A stretch of 55,580 nt of DNA from NCBI GenBank assembly GCA_900767585.1, contig CAAFZP010000121.1:1-55580 (forward strand), given 5' to 3'. Positions 26,525 to 35,277 of the stretch are shown here, piece by piece. Under the pieces are notes generated by a model that saw nothing but the letters and a program-made list of their open reading frames with translations, searched no databases and had not been told where the DNA came from. Both the position numbers and the translations under genes were made by a program. Source of the DNA: Lachnospiraceae bacterium (lineage in GTDB: Bacteria > Bacillota > Clostridia > Lachnospirales > Lachnospiraceae). The stretch's first letter is position 1, and each line of letters opens with the position of its first letter.

Positions 26525-28510
26525 ATGAGACAGACAAAGAGAAGGATTTTGGCATGGCTGATGACTGTGGTATTGCTGCTTGGCGCAGTGACAGTGATTA
26601 CGCCGGCGAAGAAAGCGGAGGCGGCTGCGGCAACTGCGGTTTCCACACATGGAAAGCTTGCGGTCAAAGGAACACAGCTTGTAGACAAGAATGGACAACC
26701 GTTTCAGATCCATGGTGTCAGTACACATGGATTGCAATGGTTCAATCAGTATAACAACAAAGCGGCATACCAGACGCTGCGTGATGACTGGGGTGCAAAT
26801 GCAATCCGCCTTGCCATGTATGTCGATGAAGGCGGGTATTACAGCAACCGGGACGGCATGAAGAAAAAAGTGACAGATGGTGTGCAATATGCGACAGAAC
26901 TTGGCATGTATGCCATTGTTGACTGGCATCTGTTAAATGTCAACCCGAAAAATTACACAAACGAGGCAAAAAGTTTCTTCCAGGAGATGGCACAGAAGTA
27001 TAAAGACTACGACAATGTCATCTATGAGATCTGCAACGAGCCAAGTAACTGTGCGTGGTCGGATATCAAGAGTTATGCAACGGAAGTGATCCGGACGATC
27101 CGTACATATGACAAAGATGCAATCATTATCGTTGGTACGCCGACCTGGTCGCAGCTTGGCAACCAGGGACATACGTATGAGCCGGCGGATGATCCGATCC
27201 GTGGATACAGCAATCTGATGTATGCATTTCATTTCTATGCGTCAGAGTCCAGCCATAATCAGTGGCTGACTGCGAAGATCGGCACTGCCATTGACAAGGG
27301 ACTTCCGGTATTTGTATCTGAGTTTGGCTTGTCCGAAGCGAGTGGAAATGGAAATGTAGATCTCGGCAAAGCTGCTGAGTGGATGAAGCGGTGTGATGAC
27401 AGAAATGTCAGCTATTGTGTCTGGAGCCTGTGTAACAAAAATGAAAGCTCTGCGCTGATTAAAAGCAGTTGTGGAAAGACAAGCGGCTGGTCTGTCGATG
27501 AATTGACGAAAGCCGGACAGTTTATCCGGAATCATTACAGAAGCCGGATGGAAAATACGGAGCTCAACAATCCAAAGCTGGAAAACCTGGCAAGCGATGT
27601 AACGGTTTCTTATAAGACACATGTTCAGACATTTGGCTGGCAGCCGGAGGTATCAAACGGCATCATGTCCGGTTCGGTCGGAAGCGCGAAACGTCTGGAA
27701 GGCATTACAATCCGCGTATCGGGAAATCCAAACCTTGGAATCCGCTACAAGACACATGTCCAAAGTTATGGCTGGCAGGATTGGCGTGAAAATGGAAATC
27801 TGAGTGGAACGACCGGAGAGTTTAAACGACTCGAGGGAATCCGCATCGAACTGACCGGAGCAGATAAAGATAAATATGATGTATACTACCGTGTGCATGC
27901 ACAGACATATGGCTGGCTTGACTGGGCGAAAAATGGTGAGATGGCAGGTACCGAAGGCTTGGCAAAGCGGCTGGAAGCCATCAATATTGCAATTGTGCCA
28001 AAAGGAAAAAATCCGGGCGTTGCAACGGGCAGAAAATGTGTATCTGCCTTCCCGGGAAATGTAAATTACAAGACGCATGTTCAGACGTTTGGCTGGGAAA
28101 GCAGTTTCTGCCAGGATGGCGCAACGAGTGGAACAAGCGGGCTTGGAAAACGTCTCGAAGCAATTCAGATCTGCCTTGGATCGCATATCAGCGGTGGAGT
28201 CCGGTATAAGACACATGTGCAGACATTTGGCTGGCAGGGCTGGATGGCAAACGGTGCAACGAGTGGAACAAGCGGACTCGGGAAACGTCTCGAAGCAATC
28301 TGCATCGAGTTAACCGGACAGGCGGCACAGCAGTATGATATCTATTACCGCGTGCATGTACAGACGTACGGCTGGTTAGACTGGGCAAAAAACGGACAGA
28401 TGAGTGGAACGAGCGGTCTTGCGAAACGTCTGGAGGGAATCCAGATCGTGCTCGTACCGAAGGGAGCCGCAGCACCTGGGGCAACAACAAGAACCTGTAT
28501 CACCCGGTAG
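26525..28510 (+). CDS. Secreted GH5 endoglucanase with six ChW repeats
   Basis: A 661-residue secreted protein. A signal peptide (cleavage after AEAAAA, about residue 36) leads to a GH5 catalytic domain (about 45-340), most like subfamily 2: the acid/base is E172 in YEICNEPS and the nucleophile is E266 in VSEFGLSE, with WHLLNVNP before them. It should cut cellulose or related beta-1,4-glucans. The C-terminal half holds six repeats of about 40 residues of the clostridial hydrophobic-W (ChW) type, starting near Y363, Y408, Y455, Y515, Y561 and Y608, each with HVQTFGW and KRLE. These repeats are thought to bind surfaces or glycans. GGGAGG lies 8 bases before the ATG. Confidence 0.93.
   Translation: MRQTKRRILAWLMTVVLLLGAVTVITPAKKAEAAAATAVSTHGKLAVKGTQLVDKNGQPFQIHGVSTHGLQWFNQYNNKAAYQTLRDDWGANAIRLAMYVDEGGYYSNRDGMKKKVTDGVQYATELGMYAIVDWHLLNVNPKNYTNEAKSFFQEMAQKYKDYDNVIYEICNEPSNCAWSDIKSYATEVIRTIRTYDKDAIIIVGTPTWSQLGNQGHTYEPADDPIRGYSNLMYAFHFYASESSHNQWLTAKIGTAIDKGLPVFVSEFGLSEASGNGNVDLGKAAEWMKRCDDRNVSYCVWSLCNKNESSALIKSSCGKTSGWSVDELTKAGQFIRNHYRSRMENTELNNPKLENLASDVTVSYKTHVQTFGWQPEVSNGIMSGSVGSAKRLEGITIRVSGNPNLGIRYKTHVQSYGWQDWRENGNLSGTTGEFKRLEGIRIELTGADKDKYDVYYRVHAQTYGWLDWAKNGEMAGTEGLAKRLEAINIAIVPKGKNPGVATGRKCVSAFPGNVNYKTHVQTFGWESSFCQDGATSGTSGLGKRLEAIQICLGSHISGGVRYKTHVQTFGWQGWMANGATSGTSGLGKRLEAICIELTGQAAQQYDIYYRVHVQTYGWLDWAKNGQMSGTSGLAKRLEGIQIVLVPKGAAAPGATTRTCITR
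27609..28470 (+). repeat. Six tandem ChW repeats (two sets of three)
   Basis: Six copies of about 120-140 bp encoding YKTHVQTFGW...KRLEGI. Repeats 3 and 6 are nearly identical (YYRVHxQTYGWLDWAKNG) and repeats 2 and 5 and 1 and 4 are similar, so a three-repeat block was duplicated. Confidence 0.85.
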
Positions 28511-28552
28511 AATAGAAGGAGGCTTGCTGTATAACGGATACAGCAGATTAGA

Positions 28553-29791
28553 ATGAAAGACAAAAAACATCTGGTACAATTGATACTCGCGATTATTACT
28601 TTTACGGTACTTCTGATATTTGTAGTCAATCATCTGCACATTATAAGCGGATTTTTCAGCATGGTTTTTTCTGTGCTGCTTCCGTTTTTGATCGGATGCG
28701 GAATCGCGTTTGTGTTGAATATTCCGATGCGTGGAATCGAACAGGGGATTTTCAAGAATGAAAAAAACCGTCTGTACCGGTTCCGGCGTCCAATCAGCAT
28801 GGTGCTTACGTATATCGCGGCATTGCTTTTTATAGCGCTTGTGCTGTTTGTAGTTGTACCGGAGGTTGCGGATACGGTTGGAAAGGTGAAAGAGCTTCTG
28901 CCCGGATTTGTAAACCGGGCGAAGGAGCTTGCACTTGCATATACAAAGAACGTTCCGGCCATATCGGAGAAGATTGCGGGTGTTGAACCGGATTTTGACC
29001 AGATATTCTCGTTCTTCAATGATAACGGCGGAGAGATCATGTCGGCGACGGTTTCTATCTTCTCATCCATCATTGGAACCATCATAAATATATTTATCGG
29101 GATTATTTTTTCTGCATATATTCTGGCACAGAAAGAGAAGCTCGGCAGGCAGACGAAGCTTGTTATCTATGCGTTATTCAAGGAAAAGACGGCAGATGAG
29201 CTGATGGTGTTCGGTAAGATAGCAAGTACGACATTCTCCAAGTTTTTTACCGGACAGTTCCGGGAGGGTATCATCCTCGGCATCATGTTCATGATTGCGA
29301 TGGCGATCGCGGGCATACAATATCCGCTTACGATTGGCGTTCTGATCGCATTTACGGCATTGATACCGGTGTTTGGTGCATTTATCGGACTTTTTATCGG
29401 ATGCTTTCTGCTTTTGGTTGTTGACCCGAAGCAGGTGCTGTGGTTTGTGCTATTGTTCTTTATTTTACAGTTTATAGAGAATTATTTTATCTATCCGAAG
29501 CTTGTCGGCGGAGACATAAATCTGCCCGCGATCTGGGTGCTTCTGGCTGTGATTGCCGGCGGAGACCTGATGGGCGTGGTCGGAATGTTTATCTTCATTC
29601 CACTTGTGTCTGTGCTTTATGCATATTTCCGGTCAATCGTGTACCGGAGAATAAAAAAACGGGAGATTCATGTTGATGACAAACAGGTGCCGGACGATGT
29701 AGTCCCACTTGAATCGGAAGGCAGGCGGCTTTTTGCAATGAAATCAAAAGGCGAAAAAACGGACAGTAAAAAACAAAACAAGGAGATGTAA
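28553..29791 (+). CDS. AI-2E family transporter
   Basis: A 412-residue polytopic membrane protein with about seven or eight predicted helices. Family features are the long N-terminal hydrophobic pair (LVQLILAIITFTVLLIFVV, FSMVFSVLLPFLIGCGIAFVLN) and the conserved C-terminal ITFTALIPVFGAFIG and YPKLVGGDINLPAIWVLLAVIAGG stretch. The N-terminal IISGFFSMV and a charged tail face the cytosol. AI-2E proteins include sodium or potassium antiporters and putative AI-2 exporters; the substrate is not known. The ATG is 30 bases from an AAGGAGG site, but a hairpin (28526-28544) lies between them. Confidence 0.88.
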   Translation: MKDKKHLVQLILAIITFTVLLIFVVNHLHIISGFFSMVFSVLLPFLIGCGIAFVLNIPMRGIEQGIFKNEKNRLYRFRRPISMVLTYIAALLFIALVLFVVVPEVADTVGKVKELLPGFVNRAKELALAYTKNVPAISEKIAGVEPDFDQIFSFFNDNGGEIMSATVSIFSSIIGTIINIFIGIIFSAYILAQKEKLGRQTKLVIYALFKEKTADELMVFGKIASTTFSKFFTGQFREGIILGIMFMIAMAIAGIQYPLTIGVLIAFTALIPVFGAFIGLFIGCFLLLVVDPKQVLWFVLLFFILQFIENYFIYPKLVGGDINLPAIWVLLAVIAGGDLMGVVGMFIFIPLVSVLYAYFRSIVYRRIKKREIHVDDKQVPDDVVPLESEGRRLFAMKSKGEKTDSKKQNKEM

Positions 29792-29795
29792 CAAC

Positions 29796-31103
29796 ATGTA
29801 CAAAGAAGTACCGGGACTCGTTTTATATCGTGATTTAGGGCAAGACAGTATCTTATATTCCATGGCGGATATTTTTGAGGCATGGGAGAAGAAGACGAGT
29901 ACCAAGGAGGAATTGGTTACACGGATTTATCAGCAGATCAAGCGGATTTTGGATGTGGCAACAAGCTATGGCTTCAACCGGAATCTGTGGCAGGATTATC
30001 TGGCATTTTTGCTGATCACAAATGAGAATTCATTTACGCTTACCTGTGAGAAGGTTGGCGCAGGAGATGGCTCAGTCAATGCATTTGCAAAAAATGATTA
30101 TGCAATCTTCAAGCGGTTGTTCCATTTTGATTTTGCACCGATCGAGAAGGATCTTGGCATTGACTGCTTCACAACGATTACAAATTACAAGTCACTGCCG
30201 AAGAAGGAACAGATGTACAACCAGAATGTCAGTGAGAAGGTGCGTGACATCAGCGACCGTGTCAGTGAGGCAGAAAGCGTCGATGAGATCTTTGACATTA
30301 TGACAGCGTTCTACAAGCAGTACGGAGTCGGGATGTTCGGCCTGAATAAGGCGTTCCGTATCCGCCATGACGATGGAAAGGATCTGGAATTTATCGCGAT
30401 CAACAACACGGATAAGGTGATGCTCGATGACCTGATCGGGTATGAGATCCAGAAGAAGAAGCTTGTGGATAATACAGAGGCATTTGTACAGGGAAGAAAA
30501 GCGAACAACTGTCTGTTGTTTGGTGACAGCGGTACGGGTAAATCGACCAGTATCAAGGCAATCATCAACCAGTATTATGAGCAGGGACTGCGTATGATCG
30601 AGATTTACAAGCATCAGTTCAAGGACTTGTCGGCTGTGATCTCGCATGTGAAGAACCGGAATTATAAGTTTATCATTTATATGGATGATCTTTCCTTTGA
30701 GGAATTTGAGATTGAGTATAAATATCTGAAAGCGGTGATCGAGGGCGGACTTGAGACGAAACCGGATAATGTGCTGATCTATGCGACCTCAAACCGTAGA
30801 CATCTGATCAAGGAAACGTGGAATGACCGGGATGATGTGGAGACCGATAACGGCATGCACCGTTCCGATACGATGCAGGAGAAGCTTTCTTTGGTCAACC
30901 GGTTTGGTGTGACGATCAGTTATTCCCGTCCGTCAAGAAATGAGTTTAATGATATCGTACTGGGACTTGCGAAGAAGCATCCGGAGATCGGGCTTACCGA
31001 GCAGGAGCTTTTAGCGGAGGCAAACAAGTGGGAGCTTTCCCATGGCGGTGTATCCGGACGTACTGCACAGCAGTTCATGAATTATCTGTTAGGAAAAGCA
31101 TGA
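29796..31103 (+). CDS. DUF815 family AAA ATPase
   Basis: A 435-residue cytosolic ATPase. Residues 1-200 are a helical family-specific region; the AAA core follows with Walker A GDSGTGKST (243-251), Walker B IIYMDDLSFE, and sensor-like YATSNRRHLIKE. The conserved arginine-rich end NRFGVTISYSRPSRNEF is also present. The role is unknown, but DUF815 members are widespread in Gram-positive and other bacteria. It starts 4 bases after the transporter stop, so the two are probably cotranscribed. It converges on the next minus-strand gene with only 2 bases between stop codons. Confidence 0.9.
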   Translation: MYKEVPGLVLYRDLGQDSILYSMADIFEAWEKKTSTKEELVTRIYQQIKRILDVATSYGFNRNLWQDYLAFLLITNENSFTLTCEKVGAGDGSVNAFAKNDYAIFKRLFHFDFAPIEKDLGIDCFTTITNYKSLPKKEQMYNQNVSEKVRDISDRVSEAESVDEIFDIMTAFYKQYGVGMFGLNKAFRIRHDDGKDLEFIAINNTDKVMLDDLIGYEIQKKKLVDNTEAFVQGRKANNCLLFGDSGTGKSTSIKAIINQYYEQGLRMIEIYKHQFKDLSAVISHVKNRNYKFIIYMDDLSFEEFEIEYKYLKAVIEGGLETKPDNVLIYATSNRRHLIKETWNDRDDVETDNGMHRSDTMQEKLSLVNRFGVTISYSRPSRNEFNDIVLGLAKKHPEIGLTEQELLAEANKWELSHGGVSGRTAQQFMNYLLGKA

Positions 31104-31105
31104 TG

Positions 31106-31729
31106 TTATTTTAATCCGGATTTGATTGAGCGAAGATTGCTCTGGATTGTTTTGCCGGATAGGGAAGTGAGCGAATCCGCGTTCCCGATCAGCCAGTCGA
31201 TGCGGTTTATATCATGTTTTTTGGCATAAAGGGTTGCAAGCATCGTATAGCTTGTAGTAATATCAGAGCCAATAGAAATTGCAAATGACAGAAACTTCTC
31301 TGCATCATCCGGCCGGTCTGCTTCGAGAAGCGATGCACCGATCTTGTTTAAGAGCATGATCAGTGATGTGTAGGCATCGTCGCAGTCAGATAATGCTGTG
31401 AGATTGGCGGGACCATACATCAGCTTCAGCTCTGTATTGGTGTACATGGAAAGATTCAGTATTTTCACAGATGCCAATGCACGCAGTTCTTCCGCAAGTG
31501 TGGAATAGCCACATGCGGACAGTGCGTCAAGCGGAAGCTCGTTCAGAGGAATTTCTACATAAGGCAGTGCGGAGATATCTGCTTTGCGCACGGAATTCGC
31601 CCTTGATTCCTGTTCGAGAAACTCCTCATGGCTTTGACCATGTGATTTCTTAAACCGGGAGACATTTCGGGAGACAATGTAGCATAATGCCAGAAATGAA
31701 CAACAAATGATAATTGTAATATAATGCAT
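31106..31729 (-). CDS. Membrane-anchored TPR-like protein
   Basis: A 207-residue protein with an N-terminal membrane helix (about 3-20) and a charged RFKKSHGQS segment. The C-terminal half is helical and repeat-like (LMLLNKIGASLLEADRPDDA, FLSFAISIGSDITTSYTML, LYAKKHDINRIDWLIGNA), which looks like two or three TPR-type units. AAGGA lies 8 bases upstream. It is divergent from the 35-residue peptide with only 28 bases between start codons, so their promoters must overlap each other's leader or coding region. Function unknown. Confidence 0.6.
   Translation of the reverse strand: MHYITIIICCSFLALCYIVSRNVSRFKKSHGQSHEEFLEQESRANSVRKADISALPYVEIPLNELPLDALSACGYSTLAEELRALASVKILNLSMYTNTELKLMYGPANLTALSDCDDAYTSLIMLLNKIGASLLEADRPDDAEKFLSFAISIGSDITTSYTMLATLYAKKHDINRIDWLIGNADSLTSLSGKTIQSNLRSIKSGLK
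31697..31725 (+). promoter_or_regulatory. Candidate promoter of the AsnC operon
   Basis: TGAACA (31697-31702), a 17-base spacer and a perfect TATAAT (31720-31725). It lies within the first codons of the minus-strand TPR-like gene, 32 bases before the 35-residue peptide. Confidence 0.45.
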
Positions 31730-31757
31730 AAAATATTCCTTTCAGGAGGTAAAATCC

Positions 31758-31865
31758 ATGTTATTTGATTTCAGTAACAAGAAGAAGACAAAGAGAATTG
31801 CGGCAATCATCTGTGGTGTGCTTGTGTTCGCCATGGTAGTCGGATTGCTCGTATCCGCTTTGTAA
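31758..31865 (+). CDS. Small single-pass membrane peptide
   Basis: A 35-residue reading frame with an excellent ribosome site (AGGAGG 8 bases before ATG) and stop TAA. It encodes MLFDFSNKKKTKR, a basic stretch, then one membrane helix IAAIICGVLVFAMVVGLLVSAL. The basic segment before the helix predicts an inside N-terminus. It is 41 bases upstream of the Lrp/AsnC gene, probably in the same transcript. Function is unknown; small peptides of this plan often tune membrane proteins. Its length is below the usual cut-off for automatic gene finding. Confidence 0.65.
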   Translation: MLFDFSNKKKTKRIAAIICGVLVFAMVVGLLVSAL

Positions 31866-31906
31866 ATATTATTATCAGTATAAACATAAAACAGGAGGTA
31901 GACAAG

Positions 31907-32389
31907 ATGAGAAATGAAATTTTGAAGCTGCTTGAGACTGACAGCAGACTGACAGTGAAGGATATCGCCGCGATGATCGGCGCGGATGAGGCCGCGGTGG
32001 AAGCGGATATTAAGGCGATGGAAGACGAGAGCATCATCTGTGGATACCATACTATGATCGACTGGGACAAGGTTGGCGAGGAAATGGTAACAGCCATGAT
32101 CGAAGTCAAGGTTACACCACAGAGAGAAGCGGGATTCGACCAGATTGCGGATCGTGTCAGAAATTTCGATGAAGTTCATTCGGTCTATCTGATTGCAGGT
32201 GCGTATGACTTTATGGTTGTTATTCAGGGAAAGACATTGCGGGAGATCTCGCATTTTGTATCCGAGAAGCTGGCAATCATCGAGGATGTCATTGCAACAT
32301 CCACGAATTTTGTACTGAAAAAATACAAAGACCATGGTGTTATTTTCCAGACACCAAGTCAGGACGAAAGGTTGGTAATCGCACCGTGA
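31907..32389 (+). CDS. Lrp/AsnC family regulator
   Basis: A 160-residue regulator with an N-terminal winged helix (EILKLLETDSRLTVKDIAAM, where DIAAMIGADEAAVEADIKAM is the recognition part) and a C-terminal RAM ligand/assembly domain (AMIEVKVTP, VYLIAGAYDFMVVIQG). AGGAGG lies 8 bases upstream. It overlaps the aminotransferase start (GTGA), which points to control of, or response to, an amino acid linked to that enzyme. The ligand is not known. The operon continues with trmL and a radical SAM gene. Confidence 0.92.
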   Translation: MRNEILKLLETDSRLTVKDIAAMIGADEAAVEADIKAMEDESIICGYHTMIDWDKVGEEMVTAMIEVKVTPQREAGFDQIADRVRNFDEVHSVYLIAGAYDFMVVIQGKTLREISHFVSEKLAIIEDVIATSTNFVLKKYKDHGVIFQTPSQDERLVIAP

Positions 32390-33564
32390 GAAATCCATTG
32401 TCAAAAACGATAGAACAGATTAAGCCATCTGGAATCCGGAAGTTCTTTGACATTGTAAGCGAGATGCCACATGCAATCTCACTCGGTGTTGGTGAGCCGG
32501 ATTTCGATACACCTTGGCATGTTCGGTCCGAGGGTATCCGTTCGCTGGAAAAGGGACGGACATTTTACACCTCGAATTCCGGATTGATCGAGCTGCGTCA
32601 GGAAATCTGTAAATGGTATCAGAGAAAATATAACGTATTGTATGATTATAAGACCGAAGCACTGCTGACGGTCGGTGGCAGTGAGGGTATCGATGTGGCA
32701 CTCCGTGCCATGCTTGATCCGGGCGATGAGGTTATCATCCCGGAGCCTTGCTATGTATCGTATGTGCCTTGCGTACAGTTGATCGGGGCTGTGCCGGTTA
32801 CGATTGAACTGAAAAATGAGAATCAGTTCCGCCTGACACCGGAAGAACTGCTTGCGGCAATCACGGATAAGACGAAGATTCTGATCCTTGCATTCCCAAG
32901 CAACCCGACAGGTGCGGTTATGACGAAGGAAGATCTGGAGCCAATCGCAAAGATCTGTCAGGAGAAGGATATCTATGTAATCTCCGATGAGATCTATTCC
33001 GAGCTTACATATGGCGGCGAGAAACACTGTTCGATTTCATCCCTGCCGGGCATGAAGGAGCGGACGATTGTCATCAATGGTTTTTCCAAGGCGTATGCGA
33101 TGACCGGATGGAGACTTGGCTATGCGCTTGCCCCAGAGGTGATCGCACACCAGATGACGAAGATCCATCAGTTCGCAATTATGTGTGCGCCGACGACGAG
33201 CCAGTATGCAGCCATCGAGGCAATCAAGAATGGCGATGCGGATATCGAGAAGATGTGCAAGTCGTATGACCAGAGACGCCGGTTCCTGCTGAAGAAGTTC
33301 GAGGAGATCGGACTTCCGTGCTTCGAGCCGCATGGTGCATTCTATGTATTCCCTTGCATCAAGGAGTTTGGCATCACGAGTGATGAATTCGCAACGAGAC
33401 TGCTCCGTGAGGAGGAACTTGCAGTTGTGCCGGGTACGGCATTTGGTGACTGTGGCGAAGGCTTCCTGCGTATTTCCTACGCATACTCGATTGAACAGCT
33501 CAAAGAAGCAATGGGAAGATTAGAGAGATTTATTGGACGATTAAGAGAGCAAAAGACATGTTAA
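32386..33564 (+). CDS. Class I/II aminotransferase
   Basis: A 392-residue PLP-dependent aminotransferase of fold type I. Family features: SLGVGEPDFDTPWHVR, the PLP-phosphate region VGGSEGIDVALRA, the NPTGAV loop, SDEIYSELTYGG and the Schiff-base lysine K235 in NGFSKAYAMTGWRLGY. It starts at GTG (32386), which overlaps the AsnC stop. Substrate cannot be read from the sequence; related enzymes act on aspartate, aromatic or branched-chain amino acids. Its coupling to an AsnC-type regulator suggests that the enzyme's amino acid is the effector. Overlaps trmL by 7 bases. Confidence 0.9.
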   Translation: MRNPLSKTIEQIKPSGIRKFFDIVSEMPHAISLGVGEPDFDTPWHVRSEGIRSLEKGRTFYTSNSGLIELRQEICKWYQRKYNVLYDYKTEALLTVGGSEGIDVALRAMLDPGDEVIIPEPCYVSYVPCVQLIGAVPVTIELKNENQFRLTPEELLAAITDKTKILILAFPSNPTGAVMTKEDLEPIAKICQEKDIYVISDEIYSELTYGGEKHCSISSLPGMKERTIVINGFSKAYAMTGWRLGYALAPEVIAHQMTKIHQFAIMCAPTTSQYAAIEAIKNGDADIEKMCKSYDQRRRFLLKKFEEIGLPCFEPHGAFYVFPCIKEFGITSDEFATRLLREEELAVVPGTAFGDCGEGFLRISYAYSIEQLKEAMGRLERFIGRLREQKTC

Positions 33565-34049
33565 ACATCGTATTACATGAGCCGGAAATGCCGGCAAATA
33601 CAGGAAATATCGGGCGTACCTGCGTGGCAACGGGGGTACGTCTGCATCTGATCGAGCCGCTTGGATTTTTATTAAATGACAAGATGGTGAAGCGCGCGGG
33701 ACTGGATTACTGGGATCGTCTGGATGTAACACGCTATGACGATTACAACGACTTTCTGGCGAAGAATCCGGGCGCGAAGGTTTATATGGCAACGACAAAA
33801 TCAAAGCAGAAGTATACCGATGTGCAATACGAGGATGACTGCTTTATTATGTTTGGTGCAGAGAGCAGAGGGATTCCGGAGGAGATTCTGCTTCAGAATA
33901 AGGAAACCTGCGTGCGCATCCCGATGATGCCGGGCGAGCGTTCCCTGAACTTATCGAACTCGGTAGGCATTGTGCTGTACGAGGCATTACGACAGTTGGA
34001 TTTCCCGGGATTAGAGACAGAAGGACAGTTGCATCATTATCAGTGGTAG
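33558..34049 (+). CDS. trmL: tRNA (cytidine/uridine-34 2'-O)-methyltransferase
   Basis: A 163-residue SPOUT-fold methyltransferase. NIVLHEPEMPANTGNIGRTC, then FGAESRGIPEE and the deep-knot ending IPMMPGERSLNLSNSVGIVLYEAL are diagnostic. It methylates the ribose of nucleotide 34 in a subset of tRNALeu anticodons. It overlaps both neighbours and is therefore coupled to the aminotransferase and radical SAM genes. Confidence 0.95.
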   Translation: MLNIVLHEPEMPANTGNIGRTCVATGVRLHLIEPLGFLLNDKMVKRAGLDYWDRLDVTRYDDYNDFLAKNPGAKVYMATTKSKQKYTDVQYEDDCFIMFGAESRGIPEEILLQNKETCVRIPMMPGERSLNLSNSVGIVLYEALRQLDFPGLETEGQLHHYQW

Positions 34050-34054
34050 AGATT

Positions 34055-35254
34055 ATGAGACAGGAAAAATGGCTGGATAAGCCGTATTATTCATTGGATG
34101 CATATATGAAATACACCTATGGACAGAAGGTGTACAAGATTGCGGTCGACGCAGGGCTTACCTGCCCGAACCGTGATGGTACACTTGGCGAACGTGGGTG
34201 TATTTTTTGTAGTGCCGGCGGCAGCGGGGACTTCGCGGTGCCGATCGCGGGTGGCAGCAGGCAGGATGGACAGAGCGCAGTTGGTGCTCGAATCGGAACC
34301 GGTGCTTCGATGGATGGCTGCGTGTACGAACACCGGTCGAAACGGGATTCACGCGGTGCATCGACAGAGGTTTATCATAAGGAATATGAGCGCCGGGGAA
34401 GCTGCGTCGATGTGGAGCGCAAAACGCTTGATGTCAAGCGGCAGATAGAGCGTGGAATGGCGAAGTTCCACAAGAAGGTCGGAGAGAAGTTTGTCATTTA
34501 TTTTCAGGCATACACGAACACGTATGGAGATCCGGCATACTTGGAACGTATCTGGCGGGAGGCGTTAGAAGAGGAATCCGTCGTCGGAATCAGCATCGCG
34601 ACAAGACCGGACTGTCTGGGGATTCCGGGCATATCCATAAGTGAGAAACATGCGGAAACCATAGCGGGGGACAGGAGTCAGGGAACGGAATCTTCAGAAA
34701 CAGTGATCGGAATTCTTGCAAGACTGCAAAAAGAATACGCTGCGCGTGGCAAATTCATCTGGATCGAGTTAGGGCTTCAGACGATGCATGAGAAAACAGC
34801 GGAATATATCCGCCGGGGATACCCGCTTTCCACTTACGAGGCTGCGATTCAGGCACTTGCGGACAACCATATTCCATATATCACGCATATAATCTTAGGT
34901 CTGCCGGGTGAGACGGAAGCGGATATGCTTGCCACGGTACGGTATGTGTGTGGACAGCAGGCAAGACCAGCCGGAATCAAATTGCAGCTGCTGCATGTGC
35001 TGCGTGGCACCGATCTGTATGAAGATTATGTGGCAGGAGAATTCGAAGTGCTGTCCGAGGATGCATATATCGAGCTTGTCATCCGGTGTCTCGAAGCCAT
35101 TCCGGATGATATTGTGATCCATCGTGTCACCGGAGACGGTCCGAAAAATATTTTAGCCGCTCCGCTCTGGTCGGGCAACAAACGACACGTATTAAACACC
35201 CTTCACCAGAAGATGAAAATCGAAAAAAGAGAACAGGGTACATGGGCAAAATAA
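34055..35254 (+). CDS. Radical SAM protein (TIGR01212-like) with insert
   Basis: A 399-residue radical SAM protein. CPNRDGTLGERGCIFC holds the cluster cysteines, with IYFQAYTNTYGDPAYLERIW, SIATRPDCLGIP, ELGLQTMHEKTAEYIRRGYP and HIILGLPGETEADML, the pattern of YhcC/TIGR01212 proteins. The start at 34055 is preferred to the GTG at 34043 because the family begins MRQEKWLDKPYYSLDAYMKY. About 60 residues between SGDFA and KRQIERG, and about 20 after GISIS, have no counterpart in the usual family pattern. Function is unknown; related proteins may modify tRNA. A terminator overlaps its stop codon. Confidence 0.85.
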   Translation: MRQEKWLDKPYYSLDAYMKYTYGQKVYKIAVDAGLTCPNRDGTLGERGCIFCSAGGSGDFAVPIAGGSRQDGQSAVGARIGTGASMDGCVYEHRSKRDSRGASTEVYHKEYERRGSCVDVERKTLDVKRQIERGMAKFHKKVGEKFVIYFQAYTNTYGDPAYLERIWREALEEESVVGISIATRPDCLGIPGISISEKHAETIAGDRSQGTESSETVIGILARLQKEYAARGKFIWIELGLQTMHEKTAEYIRRGYPLSTYEAAIQALADNHIPYITHIILGLPGETEADMLATVRYVCGQQARPAGIKLQLLHVLRGTDLYEDYVAGEFEVLSEDAYIELVIRCLEAIPDDIVIHRVTGDGPKNILAAPLWSGNKRHVLNTLHQKMKIEKREQGTWAK

Positions 35255-35277
35255 AAAAAGTTTTGCCCATTTTTTCT
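35242..35277 (+). terminator. Terminator of the AsnC operon
   Basis: ATGGGCAAAA pairs with TTTTGCCCAT around a 9-base loop and is followed by T6. The 5' arm overlaps the last codons of the radical SAM gene. Confidence 0.88.
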
